Below are positions 25,975 through 39,237 of a stretch of DNA of 64,000 bases, piece after piece. Origin of the DNA: Clavaria fumosa (taxonomy: Eukaryota; Basidiomycota; Agaricomycetes; Agaricales; Clavariaceae); the NCBI GenBank assembly GCA_951802425.1, contig OX637804.1, positions 310,001-374,000 on the forward strand, read 5' to 3'. Within the stretch, counting starts at the first letter, position 1; the number at the start of each line of letters is the position of its first letter. A program made the translations under genes and the position numbers. Below the pieces are notes generated by a model. It did not search any database and was not told the DNA's origin. It worked only from the letters and a program-made list of their open reading frames with translations.

Positions 25975-26804
25975 TCCAGTCCCTATCCAACTCGGCTGTA
26001 TCGGCAGCCGATCGATGATCACACGCGGATGCCTCGTAGTGGTGGATTCAGGAGGAATACTGGTGGAGGACCAGTATTTTGATATAGCAAACATCGACCA
26101 CTATGATATCATAGTCGGAATGGCATTCATGTATGACTGCCATGTGATACTGGATGTGCACCAACATGCAATCCAGATTGGCGAAGGAAAGGGGAAAACC
26201 CTTCAGGCGATGTCGCCCAGTGAGGAGACAGAAGTGTTACGCCTCCATATATCAGCTAAGAACATGCCAAGGAAGGAAGCTTGAAAGAGTTGACTACACT
26301 CGGGCCCCCGGGATAAGGGTGAGCCCTGGAAGGGGGGAGAGGCTAATGCCTCTGTAAAGATAGAGGATGCCTACCTTGAAGGCAGGTGTGAGTACTGGTT
26401 TAACCAGTATGCCAAGCTCTTTGGGGGAGTTCCCCCCAGACCGCCGCTGTTTTGGGTGGTAAAACACTGCATACCCTTAATAGATGAAAAGAAAGTCTAT
26501 AATTATTACCTGCCTTGGTGTGCTGAGGCATTCAAGGAACAATTCCTTGAGAAAGTGAACTGTTATATTACTAATGGTTGGTGGGAAGCAGGAGCGGCAT
26601 CGCAAGCGGCTCCTATGTTATGCATACCAAAAAGCAGCCAGAACCTGCTGCTATGGACAGTCATAGACTGCCGAAAATGGAATGCGAACACAGTACGGGA
26701 TATTACCCCATTGCCTGATCAAGATCAGATCAGACAGGACGTGGCTAGAGCTGCGTATAGGTCAAAGATTGACCTATTGGACACATATGAGCAAGTATGC
26801 ATAG
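25975..26804 (+). pseudogene. element D protease and N-terminal RT
   Basis: The C-terminal strand of the retropepsin is visible as YDIIVGMAFMYDCHVILDV, while the catalytic DSG region is lost in a deletion just upstream. RT begins with HCIPLIDEKKVYNYYLPWC, continues through AAPMLCIPKSS and TVIDCRKWNANTVRDITPLP, and reaches SKIDLLDTYEQV. It is then cut at 26804 by the 1.94 kb insertion. RT resumes in the same frame at 28752. Confidence 0.85.
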
Positions 26805-28746
26805 TGTCATGGGAAGAATGACAAAGTCGATTATGTAACCAAGGCAAACTACAACGAAGGCAACATGACTAAAGACAACCGCAACACTAGAAACAGGGAA
26901 ACCAAGGTACCAATGGCAATCAAAAGCGAGGAGATGCTCCTCGCTGTTGATGGCCATTGGGGATTGGTTTATGGGATCGAAGCACCTAAGTAATACAAGA
27001 ACCAATCCGAAACCAGAAACTATGTATTACGTCAAACGGAAGCTTCGACGTTTGGGCCACTAGACCCAGAGCCTATCCTCATCCACTGAGAGAGAAGGAG
27101 ACTCCCCAACCTGGACATACCTGCCCTCGACATCTGGTAGAGCCACCATAGCCATCGCAGGGGCTGACGGAGGGGACGAGGGCGGAGGAGTGGAGTTCCA
27201 CCCGGAGTAGGAGGTGGGAGAGGCCCACCGAGTAGGGGGAGTGCAATCCCATTCTACAAGAAAGAAATCAGCAAAGCAAATGAGAAATGGAAGAAAAGAC
27301 GGTACTGTGGGGGTCCTCGAGTAGGTCACAGATAAGGTTGCCCGGGCGGACGACTCGAGGACATCCCGACGCAAAATGGCCAGGATGGCCGCAAGCGTAG
27401 CATCGTCGGGCAACGGTAAGAATGAGGAGGTCATCGGCTCCCCTCTGAATGGCCCAGTGGAAGGCCGCGCAAGAGAGTACGAGGGGGGCGACTTGTTGGA
27501 AGACATTGGAGGAGGGGAGGAAGTTAAGTTTGTGAGGGCCCCAGCACATAACAGAGGATGGGGGAAGAGAAGCGGTACAGGCCCTCCTTATATACTACAA
27601 AGGACAGATAAGAACCGGAAGATAAGCGAGGCGGTGGGAAAGGACCGTCACACAGGAGCACATGACGGGTGAAGGAGCATGTGGAGATAAGCTGTGCCAT
27701 GTGGAAGACTGTGGAGCAGCACATGGGCCGATAAGCGAAAGGCGATGACGTCCAAGATAAGAGTGTAGGGCAGCATTCGGCAAGCTGCGGACTACGCGGC
27801 CCCACAAGGGCAGCTGCGTCGAAGAGCAGTAACAGGCAGCTGCGGACTGAGCAGGCCTGCGGAAGGATACGCTGCAGTAGATGGATGGCATCCTTGGGCT
27901 GCGGATGATGGACTACGCCGCAGGGACCCGCAGCACCCCTGAGGTATATAAGGGGTGCAGTGACATGGGAAGCCCCTTAGCGTTGTTCACTTGTCCTTAT
28001 CACCTTATCGTACTTTGGTGAAATCACACTGGCTTTCCCTACTGCTGACGAGAGATACCCCCTCTCCTCCTGGCCCGAAGTAGCAACTACGCCAACCTCC
28101 GGACGGATCTACCCGATGCTGACTCAGCGACGAGCGCAGATCACACGACTCACACACCACCTGACTGAGTTCAGTCATTCTATTTGCGTCGATATCCTCG
28201 GACGCGATCACCCAGACCACCAAGCCCTCGAGCATGCATTTGCACTAGGGATGCCATGGTCCGGTTAAGTCCGGTTCAGGCCAAATTCCGAACCTTAAAC
28301 CTGAGTTCAGTCCAAGTCCGGTTCGTTGGACCGGACTTTTACTAAATAAGGTAATGGTTCGCCCAAATTTGGGCTTCTGAACCGAAATTTTGGTTCGGTT
28401 CACCCACTTGGCTGAACCTGAACCTCATTTTCGGTTCGGTCCAGTCCAGTTCAGGTTCAAACCAAAGTTCAGAACTGAACCATGGCATCCCTAATTTGCA
28501 CGAGGAGTAGCCAACCTCAGACAGTGGGTTATTGAAGCCAACGACTCTGAGTACAGAGCCAGAGCCACCCTACTTCGCTCTTTCCTAGGCCCCGGAAGAC
28601 CCAGCGACAGAGTAATATCCCAATTCGATCCAGTCGACCAGACAGCTTTCAACCCTCTCATTCCGGCACTCGGGACTAACCTAATCCCGGCACCTGATCA
28701 CCTGACGGAAAGCACTTCCGAGCCTTCGGCCCAGCTTCCCGTTACA
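26805..28746. mobile_element. 1.94 kb LTR-type insertion (solo LTR or non-autonomous element) in element D RT
   Basis: The ends are TGTCATGGGAAG and CTTCCCGTTACA, an imperfect inverted pair of LTR type. They are flanked by the perfect 5 bp duplication catag at 26800-26804 and 28747-28751. No internal copy of either end was found, so it is not two short LTRs around a body. A TATA-like ggtatataagggg occurs near 27943-27955. Nothing like Gag or Pol is encoded. A long solo LTR, or a large non-autonomous derivative, fits best. A hAT MITE sits inside at 28246-28493. Confidence 0.75.
28246..28493. mobile_element. hAT-type MITE
   Basis: The terminal inverted repeats TAGGGATGCCATGGT and ACCATGGCATCCCTA (14-15 bp) flank a 248 bp AT/CT-rich core full of ggttcggtt/gaaccgaa words. 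An exact 8 bp target duplication, atttgcac, lies at 28238-28245 and 28494-28501. The 8 bp duplication and TAGGG ends are typical of hAT. It has no coding capacity. Confidence 0.9.
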
Positions 28747-31214
28747 CATAGAGCCTGAGGACGTGTGGAAGACAGCGTTCATGACCGTCTTGGGCACCAT
28801 GTTCTCACAGGTGATGCAGATAGGGGATTGTAATGCCCCTGCTACCTTCCAGCGCCTGATGATGCACATATTTCATCATCAGTTGGGAAAGTATGTGCAT
28901 GTGTACTTAGACGATGTATTTGTCTTCTCCAAGACCTTGGAGGACCATGAGTGTCACTTAAAAACGGTCTTTGAGACCCTCAAAGGCGCAAGCCTTTTCT
29001 TGAGCAAGAAGAAGTGCTTGCTATATGCGAAGAGCATAGATTGCTTAGGGCATATTATAGATGCCCGAGGAATCCACGTCACAGTGGATAAAATGGATAA
29101 AATCCATAACTGGAAAACACTGACAAGCGTTAATGAGGTACAGAGGTTCCTTGGATTAGTACAGTACATCAGACAGTTTATGCCCAATCTGTCCACTTAT
29201 ACTGGCCCCTTAGCCAGTCTGTGTAGTGAAACGCGAACATTTCACTGGAGACCACTCCATGACAAGTGCATGGAGATGATTAAGGCATTGGCATGTAAAA
29301 CACCAATATTACACCCAGTAGATGCAGTGGTACAGGAGCCAATATGGCTTGTGTGTGATGCCTCAGTGTCGGGCATAGGGGCCATGTATGGCCAGGGAAA
29401 GACATGGGAAACCTGCCATCCGGCAGGGTTTATGTCTAAAAGGTTCAGCCCAGCCCAGTTTAGTTATAAAACTTGGGACTGGGAGGCCTTAGCGATTGTT
29501 GAATCACTACAGAAATGGGAGGATAAACTCCTTGGTAGACGAATCAATGTGGTCACAGACCACGAAGCACTGGGGTTCTTTAAGAACCAAACACACTTGT
29601 CTGGCCAGCAGGCCAGGTGGATGGAATATATGGAGAGGTTTGATTACTCCATCACTTACATTAAAGGTGAGCACAACAAAGTTGCAGATTCATCCGGATC
29701 ACGAGTACGTGAAGGCAGACGTTCACCTTGACCCTGAAGGGGACGAGTTGCCCTGCAGACGCCTGGAGGAGGTGCACACACTACAAGTATGCGCACCCGC
29801 CGCGGACCAGGAGACCGGGCTGGAGCAACTGCCTGTGCCCCAAGTGGATGGGGATGTGAGGGACGAGATGCTCGTGCCCTTTGGAAGGGGGGGATAGTGG
29901 GGTGCTGCAAAGCATCCATGATGGCTATGAACAGGATCGCCTGTTCAAAATAATTTTGGAAAACCCAGGAAACTACACTGGTTTTAAGATCAGGGATGAC
30001 CTGATCTTCACCAAGAACAAAAAGGGAGATGAGGTGCTCTGCGTGCCTCATACCCTTCATGAAGGGAAAAGTATCCCTGGAATAGTAATCCAGGAAGCCC
30101 ATGCGGTCCTAGGACACATGGGGTCGCAGATAATGATGGATTATGTCCGCCATTACTACTGGTGGCCATCGGTGTCTAAAGACATTGGGAATCAATAGGA
30201 ATGGACTTCGTAGGTCCATTTCCTATGTCACAAGAGGCGGACTACCTCTGGGTGGTGATCTGCCACCTCACTTCACTGGTACACCTAGTACCAGTTACCA
30301 TGTCGGTAATGGCAGCAGAGCTAGCCTGGCTCTTTCTAACTCATGTAGTGAGACTACATGGGTTGCCAGGATCGATTGTGTCTGATTGCGATCTGAGATT
30401 TACGTCTGCCTTCTGGCAGGAAACACACCAACTACTCGGTGTTAAGCTGTAGATGTCCACAGCTTTCCATCTGCAGACGGATGGAGCGATGGAATGGTCG
30501 ATCCGATCTGTGGTCCAACCAGACCAGACAGATTGGGCAGAGTGAATCCCAATGGTCGAATTTGCCATTAACACCTCAATAAGCGCATTGATGGGGTTTG
30601 CCCCATTTGAGCTCACCTATGGGTACATGCCCCAGATGATGGCAGAATTGCCAGACAACCTCCAGGCAGTGCCCAGAGGTGTAAGGATGTTTGTGGAGAA
30701 AGCCGCACTCAACCTTGCAATGGCGCACAATGTGATTATAAAAAGTTGCATCCATCAGACGTTTTACGCTAACCAGCATAGACAGGCAGAGCACCTGTTT
30801 AGAGAGGGAGAATTAGTCTACCTCTCAATGGAGAATTTGAATCTCCCTAAAAAATGAGCTAGAAAGCTCATGCCGAAGTTTATTGGGCCTTACCCAATAT
30901 GGTCGTGTAGACCAGAATCGTCAACATACAAGCTGGAGCTCCCCAACTCACTAAAGTCGAGGAGAATCCACCCGACATTCCATGTCAGCTGGTTGCGGCA
31001 ACATGAGCCAAATGATGACACGTTATTTCCATGTTGGGAAGTGAAAGTCTTTTATGACTTTGGTATGGACCCAAAGGAGGAATGGCTAGTAGATGCCATT
31101 ATTGGCCATAGGTGGGAAGGACGCCACCTAGAATGCGAGGTCTGATGGAACCTCGGGGATATGACTTGGGAGCTGTATATGGGAGTCAAAGAGCTAGCAG
31201 CTCTAGACCACTAC
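28747..31214 (+). pseudogene. element D RT C-terminal half, RNase H, integrase, chromodomain
   Basis: RT resumes with EPEDVWKTAF, then GDCNAPATFQRLM and the catalytic VYLDDVFVFS. RNase H follows (LVCDASVSGIGAMYGQ, VTDHEALGFF). After a frameshift near 29.7-29.9 kb the integrase finger appears (HAVLGHMGSQIMMDYVRHYYWW), but its CxxC is deleted. The core shows GMDFVGPFP and GSIVSDCDLRF, and the C-terminal part FHVSWLRQHEP. The chromodomain-like end (WNLGDMTWELY, ELAALDHY) is cut at 31214 by element A1 and completed at 48956-49006 with LELQGIDSWRALPRRP. Several frameshifts and stops are present. Confidence 0.85.
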
Positions 31215-31503
31215 TATCAGATTGGGTCTCACACAACTTAAGCATAAGGTCATGACAACAATACTAAGATAAGGGGAAAAGGGTACAAGAATGGAAAAGA
31301 TGTAGTATATATAGCGAACGCTTCGGCATTTGCTGGCGTTCCCATGCTCGGACCTCTCGGATCACGTGACTCGCCCAGGCCCAAGTCATGTGATCTCCCA
31401 ATTATGTAATCCTCCACCACAGGTCATGTGACCTTCCAACAATCTTCTCTAATTTCTCCACAACTCCTCCTTTTTGGGATGGCTTAGGTAAGCAATCCTA
31501 ACA
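31215..31503 (-). repeat. A1 3' LTR
   Basis: Minus-strand TGTTAGGATT to ATCTGATA. A purine tract, aagagggggg, precedes it at 31507-31516. The ends are TG...TA rather than TG...CA, a boundary confirmed by the target duplication. Confidence 0.9.
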
Positions 31504-31514
31504 TCACCCCCCTC

Positions 31515-34500
31515 TTAAGGCTGGGCATCTCGACCAGCTAGCTTGGCCTTGTCAGGGTGGGCAAGGAAGAAGTCCCAGAGCAGCAGTGCTACGTTGGTGA
31601 GGTTCCTATGGGGCTCCCAAGTGTTTTCCTCCACTGGGTATCCCAACCACTTCACCAAGTACTTCACCCCACACCCCACCTTCTTGACATCAAGGATTGC
31701 CTCCACATCATACTCCAGGTGGTCATCTTCAATTGTAGGGGGTGGAGGGGGAGGTAGATTCTGGGAAGGGAAGGAAGGGGGATGGTATGGCGTCAACAGC
31801 AACTCATTGAAGACCTGATGGATGCACCAGGCCCGAGGGAGCTTGAGGTGATACCCAGCAGGTCCCACCTTCTCCTCAACTGTGAAGGGGCCTGCTCTCT
31901 TGTTGTCAAGCTTTTTAGAGGGCCAGTCCATCTTCAGGTTTCTAGTATCCAGCCAGACCAGATCTCCCTCAGAGTACTCCTGACTCAGGCATTTCCCCTT
32001 ATCGTAGCTCTTCTTCATTGCTGCTGCCGCTTTCTCCATCGCCTCCTTGGCTGCTCTTCGGGACTCTGTGAGCTTAGCCATCCACTCATCTGCCACCGGG
32101 TTCACCTCAGAAGGTGGGCAGAGTCCCCCATTCCAAGGGTGTCGTCCATAATCAAGGAAGAAAGGCGTCTGTCCTGTTGCAGAGTGCTCACGATTGTTAA
32201 GAGCAAACTCAGCAGTCGACAACCACTTGGCCCAATTGTCCTGGAGGTGGTCCACATAGGCCCGGAGATAGATCTCCATCTCCTGATTCGCCCACTCCAT
32301 CTGCCCATCAGTCTGTGGGTGGAAGGCCGTACTCGGGTTTGCCTTTACTCGGATCATAGAGTAGAACTCCTTCATGAACTGAGACACAAACTGGGAGCCT
32401 CGGTCACTCATGACCTTATGAGGGACTCCATGGTCCCGAAACACTAGATCTCGGAGGAGACACGCTGCTCCAAGTCCCGTGAGGTCGAGCCTGATTGCTT
32501 CGAGCAGTGTCCGTTTTGTGAACTTGTCGACGATGACAAGGATGGCATTATGTCCACGGGAGAGGGGGAGGGGACTGACTATGTCCCATGAGATCACCAA
32601 CCAGGGACCATCAGGAACTGGATGGGGGTGCAGGGGGGCAGCACGCTTGGTACAGTCAGGCTTTGTCCTCTGGCATGTCTCACATCCTTGGGCATACCGA
32701 TCTGCATCCTTCACCATGTCTGGCCACCAATAACCCTTCACCAGTGCCGCTCTCAACTTCCGGGGTCCAGGGTGTCCAGCAGCAGGGAGGTCATGCTCAA
32801 ACTCAAGGACAGCCTCACGAGCTCCTAGGGGACCCAAATGACTATCCCCTTTCGCCAGAGTCCAGCACGATCTCGTGTCCACTCGTCATCAAGCTCCTCC
32901 AGCTTCTGTATGTGTACCGTGCTATTTTTCTGGAGTAGTGTCTCCATTTCCAATGTGAACGACACACAGACTTCTGTTTCCAGGAAAACCTGCACCAGTG
33001 CATCCTCCTCCACCATCTCTCCATAGTCTGGTCTCCGGGAGAGTGCATCTGCCTTCGTATTCGACTTGCCAGTGCGATACTTTATCTCAAAGTCAAAGCA
33101 CTGGAGCTCTCCAACCCAACGGACCTGCCTTGGTTTCAACTTCTGGGGCTTCCGGAAGTACTGGAGGTTCGCATGGTCCGTCCAGATCTCAATCGTCTCA
33201 TCCGCTCCAATGAGGTATGCCTGCCACTCACGAAGTGCCCGAATCACAGCCAAGAACTCCTTGTCATACACATCATAGTTCTTCTCAGCTGCAGTGAGGG
33301 CCTTGGAGATATAGTCAACAACTCTCCAGGTTCCATCCATCTGCTGCTGCAAGAGCACTCCACCAGTCGCCAGGTTACTCACATCTGTCTCTACCTTCCA
33401 TCTCCCTTTGTCCTGAGGCAGAGCCAAGACCAGGGCTGATACAAGTGCCTGACAGAGATCTCGGAAGGCTGCTTCCTCCTCCTCCTCCCATTTCCATGGA
33501 ACATTCCCAGTCAGCTGGAAGAGTGGCTTTGCCCGAGCAGAAAGATTTGGGATGTGCCAGCAGAGGTAGTTCAACATCCCATTGAACCTCTGGACATCCT
33601 TCACATTCCTAGGATGTGGCCAATCTCGGACTGCTGCACCCTTGGCTGGGTCATGCTCTAGCCAGTTGTGAGAGACCTTCATCCCCAGGAAGATGATCTC
33701 ACTCTTCTCAAACTCACATTTACTGAGTTTGAGACACAACCCATTCTCTCCAAACTTCCTCAAGACTCGATCCATCCAGTACCAGTGTGTAGCCAAGTCC
33801 TCTGCAAACACAATGACATCATCCACATAGGCCCTCACATGTCCTCCTGCAATCTCCTCTCTCAACACATGATTCATGAAGCGTTGGAAGGTAGCAGGGG
33901 CATTCTGTAGTCCAAACCACATAACTGCAGGTTCAAAGAGTCCACAAGGTGTCAAGAAGGCACAGCAGTGCTGGTGCTCTGGCCAGACCTGCATGGATGG
34001 GAAACCTCCCTTTGCATCAATCTTAGAGTAGATCAATGCTCCCTTAAGCACATCCACTGTGTCTCCGATGCAGGGAAGGGGGTACTTGTCCTTGACCAGG
34101 TGTGCATTCAGCCTCGAGTAGTCAATAATTGGCCACAGCTTGTCCTTCTCATGTTTGAAGAAGAAGGGGCTGGCATATGGGGATTTCAAGGGCCAGATTT
34201 GTCCAGAAGCAAGCTGCTCATCCACCCAACAGTTCATCTCCACCATCTCCTGCCGTGTCAGTGAGTATAGCTTGGAGGAGAGGTGCTCAGGGTCCTTTTT
34301 GAACTCAATTTTAATATCAAAGTCCGGTCGGGAGCGGGGAAGCTCATCCCACTTCACTTCACTAAAAACGAAAGGGTAGCGGCTGGGCCAATCGGGGGTA
34401 GGGCCAGAGTTGGGAAAACAGGTGTCCGGAATACTCACGGATGCGAGGGTACTCGTTTTCAGGGGTGCAGGGGCTGGAGGGGATGGGGAACACTGTGGGG

Positions 34501-35117
34501 GGCAGCAGGTAAGGCTCAGCTCTGCCTTCTTCCAGTTGATGTCAGGGTTGTGTTGCTTGAGCCAGTCATGCCCAAGGATGACCTTGTGGGATTGGATCTT
34601 TCCCAGCAGGAAATGGACCCATTCACGATGGTCACCCACCTTCACCAGCAGCTCAATTCCAAAGTGGATTTTACCCTCTCTGTTCTGTGACCCATCCACA
34701 TTGTACATTGTGATTGGGTTCAGCAAGGGAGATGGTTCCAGGCCCACTCTTTTTGCCCACTCCAAATCCATGAAACAGTTGGTGCATCCTGAGTCGACAA
34801 GGGCCTTCGTCATAGCCCACTTGCCAGTGCTGAGGGCCTCCAAGTGCACCTGGATGGCTAGCTCTCATGGCACACATTTCTCCACCTCTGGCTGCACCTT
34901 GGTTGGGTGCTCTGCCAGTCTCACTTCCTCTTTCACCTCAGCCCCAATCCAGGTATGTTTCTGCTGCAAGATAGTATACTTCGGTATACTTGCTGCGGGC
35001 ACAGGGACGGAATGGGGGCTGGAACAACTCTTCTCTCCAGCCAGAGTCCTCCTTTCTCTCTCAAGTGGCTCCAGTTTTGCTTGGAGCAATGCAATCTCTC
35101 TCTGGTAATCCTCTGTT
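31515..35117 (-). pseudogene. A1 Pol: protease, RT, RNase H, integrase, chromodomain
   Basis: The Gag-Pol of A1 resumes left of the B insertion. In order, read leftward: a linker (ASIPKYTILQQKH), protease (ALVDSGCTNCFMDLEW), RT (SKIDAKGGFPSMQVW, then AYVDDVIVFAEDL), RNase H (VETDVSNLATGGVL), integrase finger (HPGPRKLRAALVKGYWWP, CETCQRTKPD), core (VISWDIVSPLP) and chromodomain (EYDVEAILDVKKVGCGVKYL). Lesions: an in-frame TGA near 34866, where A2 has CGA, and a one-base deletion in a C run near 32828 that shifts the frame at the integrase start. It is closely similar to A2. Confidence 0.9.
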
Positions 35118-35677
35118 TGTCAGTCCGAGTCCCTCACAGAAGCGAGAAGGGGAAAGAAGCTCGATTTCAATGTGAGGGCCTACACTCATTACAAAGGCAT
35201 TATATATACTGGGGGAAGGGGGCTGTGTAGGAGGTGAGTCATAAGTAAGAGAAACAAGGCTATGCGCTCTGAGTCGTGTGGGATAGGGGAGGCAATATAG
35301 GGGAAAGGGGATGCCGAATAAGGAAGGTAGCGGCGAGGTACGAATGTGGGGAGGACGACAGAGGGAATGCTTGGCGCGGTCTTGGCTGCCCGAGGGGAGA
35401 CCTCAATTAGGCCCGTTTAGGTTAGATTGATTGATGGGGGATGTCAGAGGCATTTTTGCTGATCTGCCTCCATCACGAATTGCAAAGCATGGGAAGTCGC
35501 AAGGAACGTGGGTGGGGGCACGTGATGGGTGCTGGTCGCGGGTCTATAAGCGCCAGGGGAGTCGCGAGTGTGGAGTTGAGGTCGCGGGCGGTCACGTGAT
35601 CCCATACTCGGTCCTCGTAACTAGATCCTAGCGCGTTGTGGACTCAGTGACGGCGGCTTACGTAATGGATCCTGACA
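35118..35677 (-). repeat. B 3' LTR
   Basis: TGTCAGTCC to CCTGACA in plus orientation, with a perfect terminal inverted TGTCAG. The purine tract gaggaggggg lies just to its right on the minus strand. Confidence 0.95.
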
Positions 35678-35688
35678 TGGCCCCCTCC

Positions 35689-38600
35689 TCAAGGCTGGGC
35701 GTCTCGACCGGCCAATCGCGCCTTGTCCGGGTGCTTGAGGAAGAAGTCGCGGAGGAGGATTGTGGTGTTGGTAAGGTTCTGGCGGGGTTCCCAAGTGTTC
35801 TCTTCAATGGGGTAGTCTTGCCACTTTACCAGATACTTCACTCCTCGTCCTACTTTCTTCACATCCAGGATCTCTTCGACCTCATACTCCAAATGGTCAT
35901 CGTCAATGGTCGGGGGGGGTGGAGGTGGTCGGGCTTGAGAAGCGAAAGAAGGAGGGATGAACAGGGTGAGGAGCAACTCATTAAATTCGTCATGGATTCG
36001 CCAGGCCGGGGGCAGTTTGAGGCGATATCCAGCTGGCCCCACCTTCTCCATGATAGCGAAAGGTCCAGCGCGTTTGTTGTCGAGTTTTTTGTTTGGGCGG
36101 TCCATTTTCAAGTTTTGCGTGTCGAGCCAAACTAAGTCTCCCTTCCCATACTCGCAGCTGGGTCGCTTTCCGCTGTCGTAGCTTTTCTTCATTGCTAGCA
36201 TGGCTTTTTCCATGGCCTCTTTGGCAGCACGTCACAACTCTTCCAACTTTGCCATCCACTCATCCGCAGCTGGGTTCACTTCTGTCCGCAGGTGTATACC
36301 TCCATTCCAGGGGTGTTGGCCATAGTCCAAGAAGAAGGGCGTGTAGCCTGTCACGGAGTGTTCCCAGTTATTCAATGCAAACTCCGCTGTACTCAACCAC
36401 TCTGCCCAATCATCCTGGAGATGGTCAACATATCCTCGCAGGTAGGTTTCGATTTCCTGATTTACTCGCTCTGTTTGTCCGTCAGTTTGGGGGTGGAAGG
36501 CAGTACTCGGGTTAGCCTTTATCCCAATCATCCGGTAGAATTCCTTCATGAATTGAGAGACAAACTGTGGGCCACGATCACTGATGACCTTCTGGGGGAT
36601 TCCGTGGTTCCGGAATACTCGGTCGCAGAGGATCCTCGCTGCTCCCAGGCTCGTCAAGTCGAAACCAATCGCTTCGATGAGAGTGCGCTTGGTGAATTTG
36701 TCGACGATTACAAGGATGGAGTCGAACCCGCGGGATTGCAGTAACGGTCCTACTATGTCCCAACTGATTGCCCACCATGGGCCGTTTGGGACTGGGTGCG
36801 GGTATAGAGGTGCGGCGCGTTTGGTTCGATCGGGCTTGGTTCTCTGGCAACCTTCGCACCCGGATACGTACTTCTCCACATCCTTCACCATCTCGGGCCA
36901 CCAGTAGGCCTTGACCATTGCGGCTTTCATTTTCTTTATTCCGGGGTGTCCTGCGGTGGGGAGGTCGTGTTCGTAGTTGAGCACCACCTCGCGAATGCTT
37001 GCGGGTATCCACACAGTGTTGTTTCTCCACCAAAGCCCAAGGCAGTCTCGCATCCAACTGTCATCAATCTCCGTGGGTTTCGTGACATGTTCCGTGCTCT
37101 TTTTCTGGAGGAGCGTCTCCATTTCCGAGGTAAAGCTGGTGCATACGTCCATGTCGGTGGGGAGCATCTGGACGGGGGCATCTTCCTCGGCAGCATTTCC
37201 GTAGTCTGGCCTTTGCGAGAGGGTATCAGCTTTGGTGTTGCTTTTGCCTGTCTGATACTTGATCTCGAAGTCGAAACTTTGGAGCTCTCCGTACCAGCGT
37301 ATCTGTCGTGGCTTCAGTTTTTGGGGCTTTCTGAAGTATTGCAGGTTGGCATGGTCCGTCCAAATCTCGAAGGTCTCATCCACTCCCACTAGATACGCTC
37401 TCCACTCTCTTAGAGCCCTGATGACCGCGAGGAGTTCTTTATCATAGACATCATAATTTTTCTCGGCGGCTGTGAGGGCCTCGGAGATGTAGTCGACTGG
37501 TCTCCAGGTTCCATCAGGCTGCTGCTGTGAAAGAACACCACCTGTCGCGAGGTTACTCGCATCCGTTTCTACCTTCCACTTGCCCGTGTCCTGGGGTAGG
37601 GCGAGGACTGGGGCTGAGACAAGCGCTCCTTTCACATCCAGGAAAGCCACGACCTGTTCGCTCTGCCAACACCAGGGGACATTGCTGGTGAGCTTAAACA
37701 GGGGTTTGGCGCGCGTGGACAAGTTGGGGATGAATCTCCGCAAGTGGTTGACCATTCCGAGGAAGCGTTGGAGTTCTTTGACGTTTCGGGGCACTGGCCA
37801 GTTTCGGATAGCTTCTGCCTTGGCCGGGTCATGCTCGAGACGATTGTGCGAGAGCCTGAGCCCAAGGTAGAACACCTCAGCCTTCTCAAACTCACATTTG
37901 CTTAGCCGGAGGCACAGCCCATTCTCGCGGAATCTTTGCAGGACTCGGTCCATCCAGTAACGGTGGGTCGCGAGGTCATCCGCAAAGATGATGACGTCAT
38001 CGATGTACGCGAGGACGTGTCCGCCGGCAATCTCTTCTCTCAGAATGTGGTTCATGAACCTCTGGAAGGTCACGGGGGCATTCTGGAGTCCGAACCACAT
38101 TACCGTAGGTTCGAACAAACCTCGCGACATTAGGAATGCGCATCTCTCCTGGTGCCCCTCCCACAACCTCATAGATGGGAATCCTCCCTTCGCATCGATC
38201 TTGGAGAAGACCTTGGCTCCACGCAGCTTGTCTACACAGTCGCGGATGCGTGGTAGTGGGAACTTATCTTTGATCAGAAATGAGTTGAGGCGCGAATAGT
38301 CGATGATCAGTCGGAGTTTGTCCTTTTCTCGCTTGAAGAAGAATGGACTGGCATAGGGCGACTTGGAAGGTTTTATCCTCCCTGATGCGAGCTGTTCGTC
38401 GATCCACCTGTTCATCTCAATCGTCTCTTCTCTCATCAGCGAGTATAGTTTGGAGGATAAGTGGCCCGGGTCCTCGCGGAACTCAATTTTGATGTCGAAA
38501 TCGGGTCGCGGTTGGGGCAATTCATCCCATTTCGCTTCGCTGAAGACCGTTGGGTACAGCAATGGCCAGTCGGGCATATCCCCAGAGTCTGAAAAGCGAA

Positions 38601-39237
38601 TGTCCATAGTCATTTGTAGTGCATTGTCCCATATGCTACCTTTAGGATAGGCCCAAGGACTCGCGAGGTGTGGGTCAAAGTGGCAACTTGCGGGGCAGCG
38701 TTTGAAGGAGACCTTCCCCAGTGGCCAATCGATCTCAGGGTTGTGTTTGGATAGCCAGTCGTGTCCCAGGATGATTTTGTGTGACTTGGCTGCTCCGAGC
38801 AAGAAGTGTATTCGCTCTTGGTGGTCCCCTATAGTCAACAGGAGGTCGATGCCATAGCGAATAGGCCCGCTCTTGTTTGCCGATCCATCCACATTGTATA
38901 CCTTGATCAGGTTCTGTAGCGGCACAGGTTCCAGTCCGAGCTCCCTGCACCAGGCTAGGTCCATGAAGCAGTTAGTACATCCCGAATCGATCAGGACTTT
39001 AACACCTCCCCATTCAGCCGTGGTTAGAGTCTCAAAGTGCGCCGGTAGGGTCAACTCTCTCTTTCGCCTCTTTGGTTTCTCCTCCGCGACCTTTGTTGTT
39101 CTGTTGTCCTCAAGTTCATTTGCGCTCCGGGCGTGTCTCCGTTGCAAGATCATATATTTGGGTATACTTGCTACGGGTACAGGGGCGGGGGCGGGAACAA
39201 GACTTGTACTGTTACAGAGACGCCAGTTCGGACTCAC
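35689..39237 (-). pseudogene. B Pol: protease, RT, RNase H, integrase, chromodomain
   Basis: A frame of about 1180 codons broken by a single stop. Protease: VLIDSGCTNCFMDLAW. RT: FSKIDAKGGFPSMRLW and AYIDDVIIFADDL. RNase H: VETDASNLATGGVLSQQ and WTDHANLQYF. Integrase: HPGIKKMKAAMVKAYWWP with CEGCQRTKPDRTKR, core WDIVGPLLQSRGFD and FHPQTDGQTERVNQEI. Chromodomain: EYEVEEILDVKKVGRGVKYL and ENTWEPRQNL. The stop is TGA at 36232-36234, where the A family has CGA in the conserved SRRAAKEAM. The frame overlaps the end of gag in the -1 phase (the gag TGA at 39234 overlaps a GTG), which suggests frameshift expression. Confidence 0.93.
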
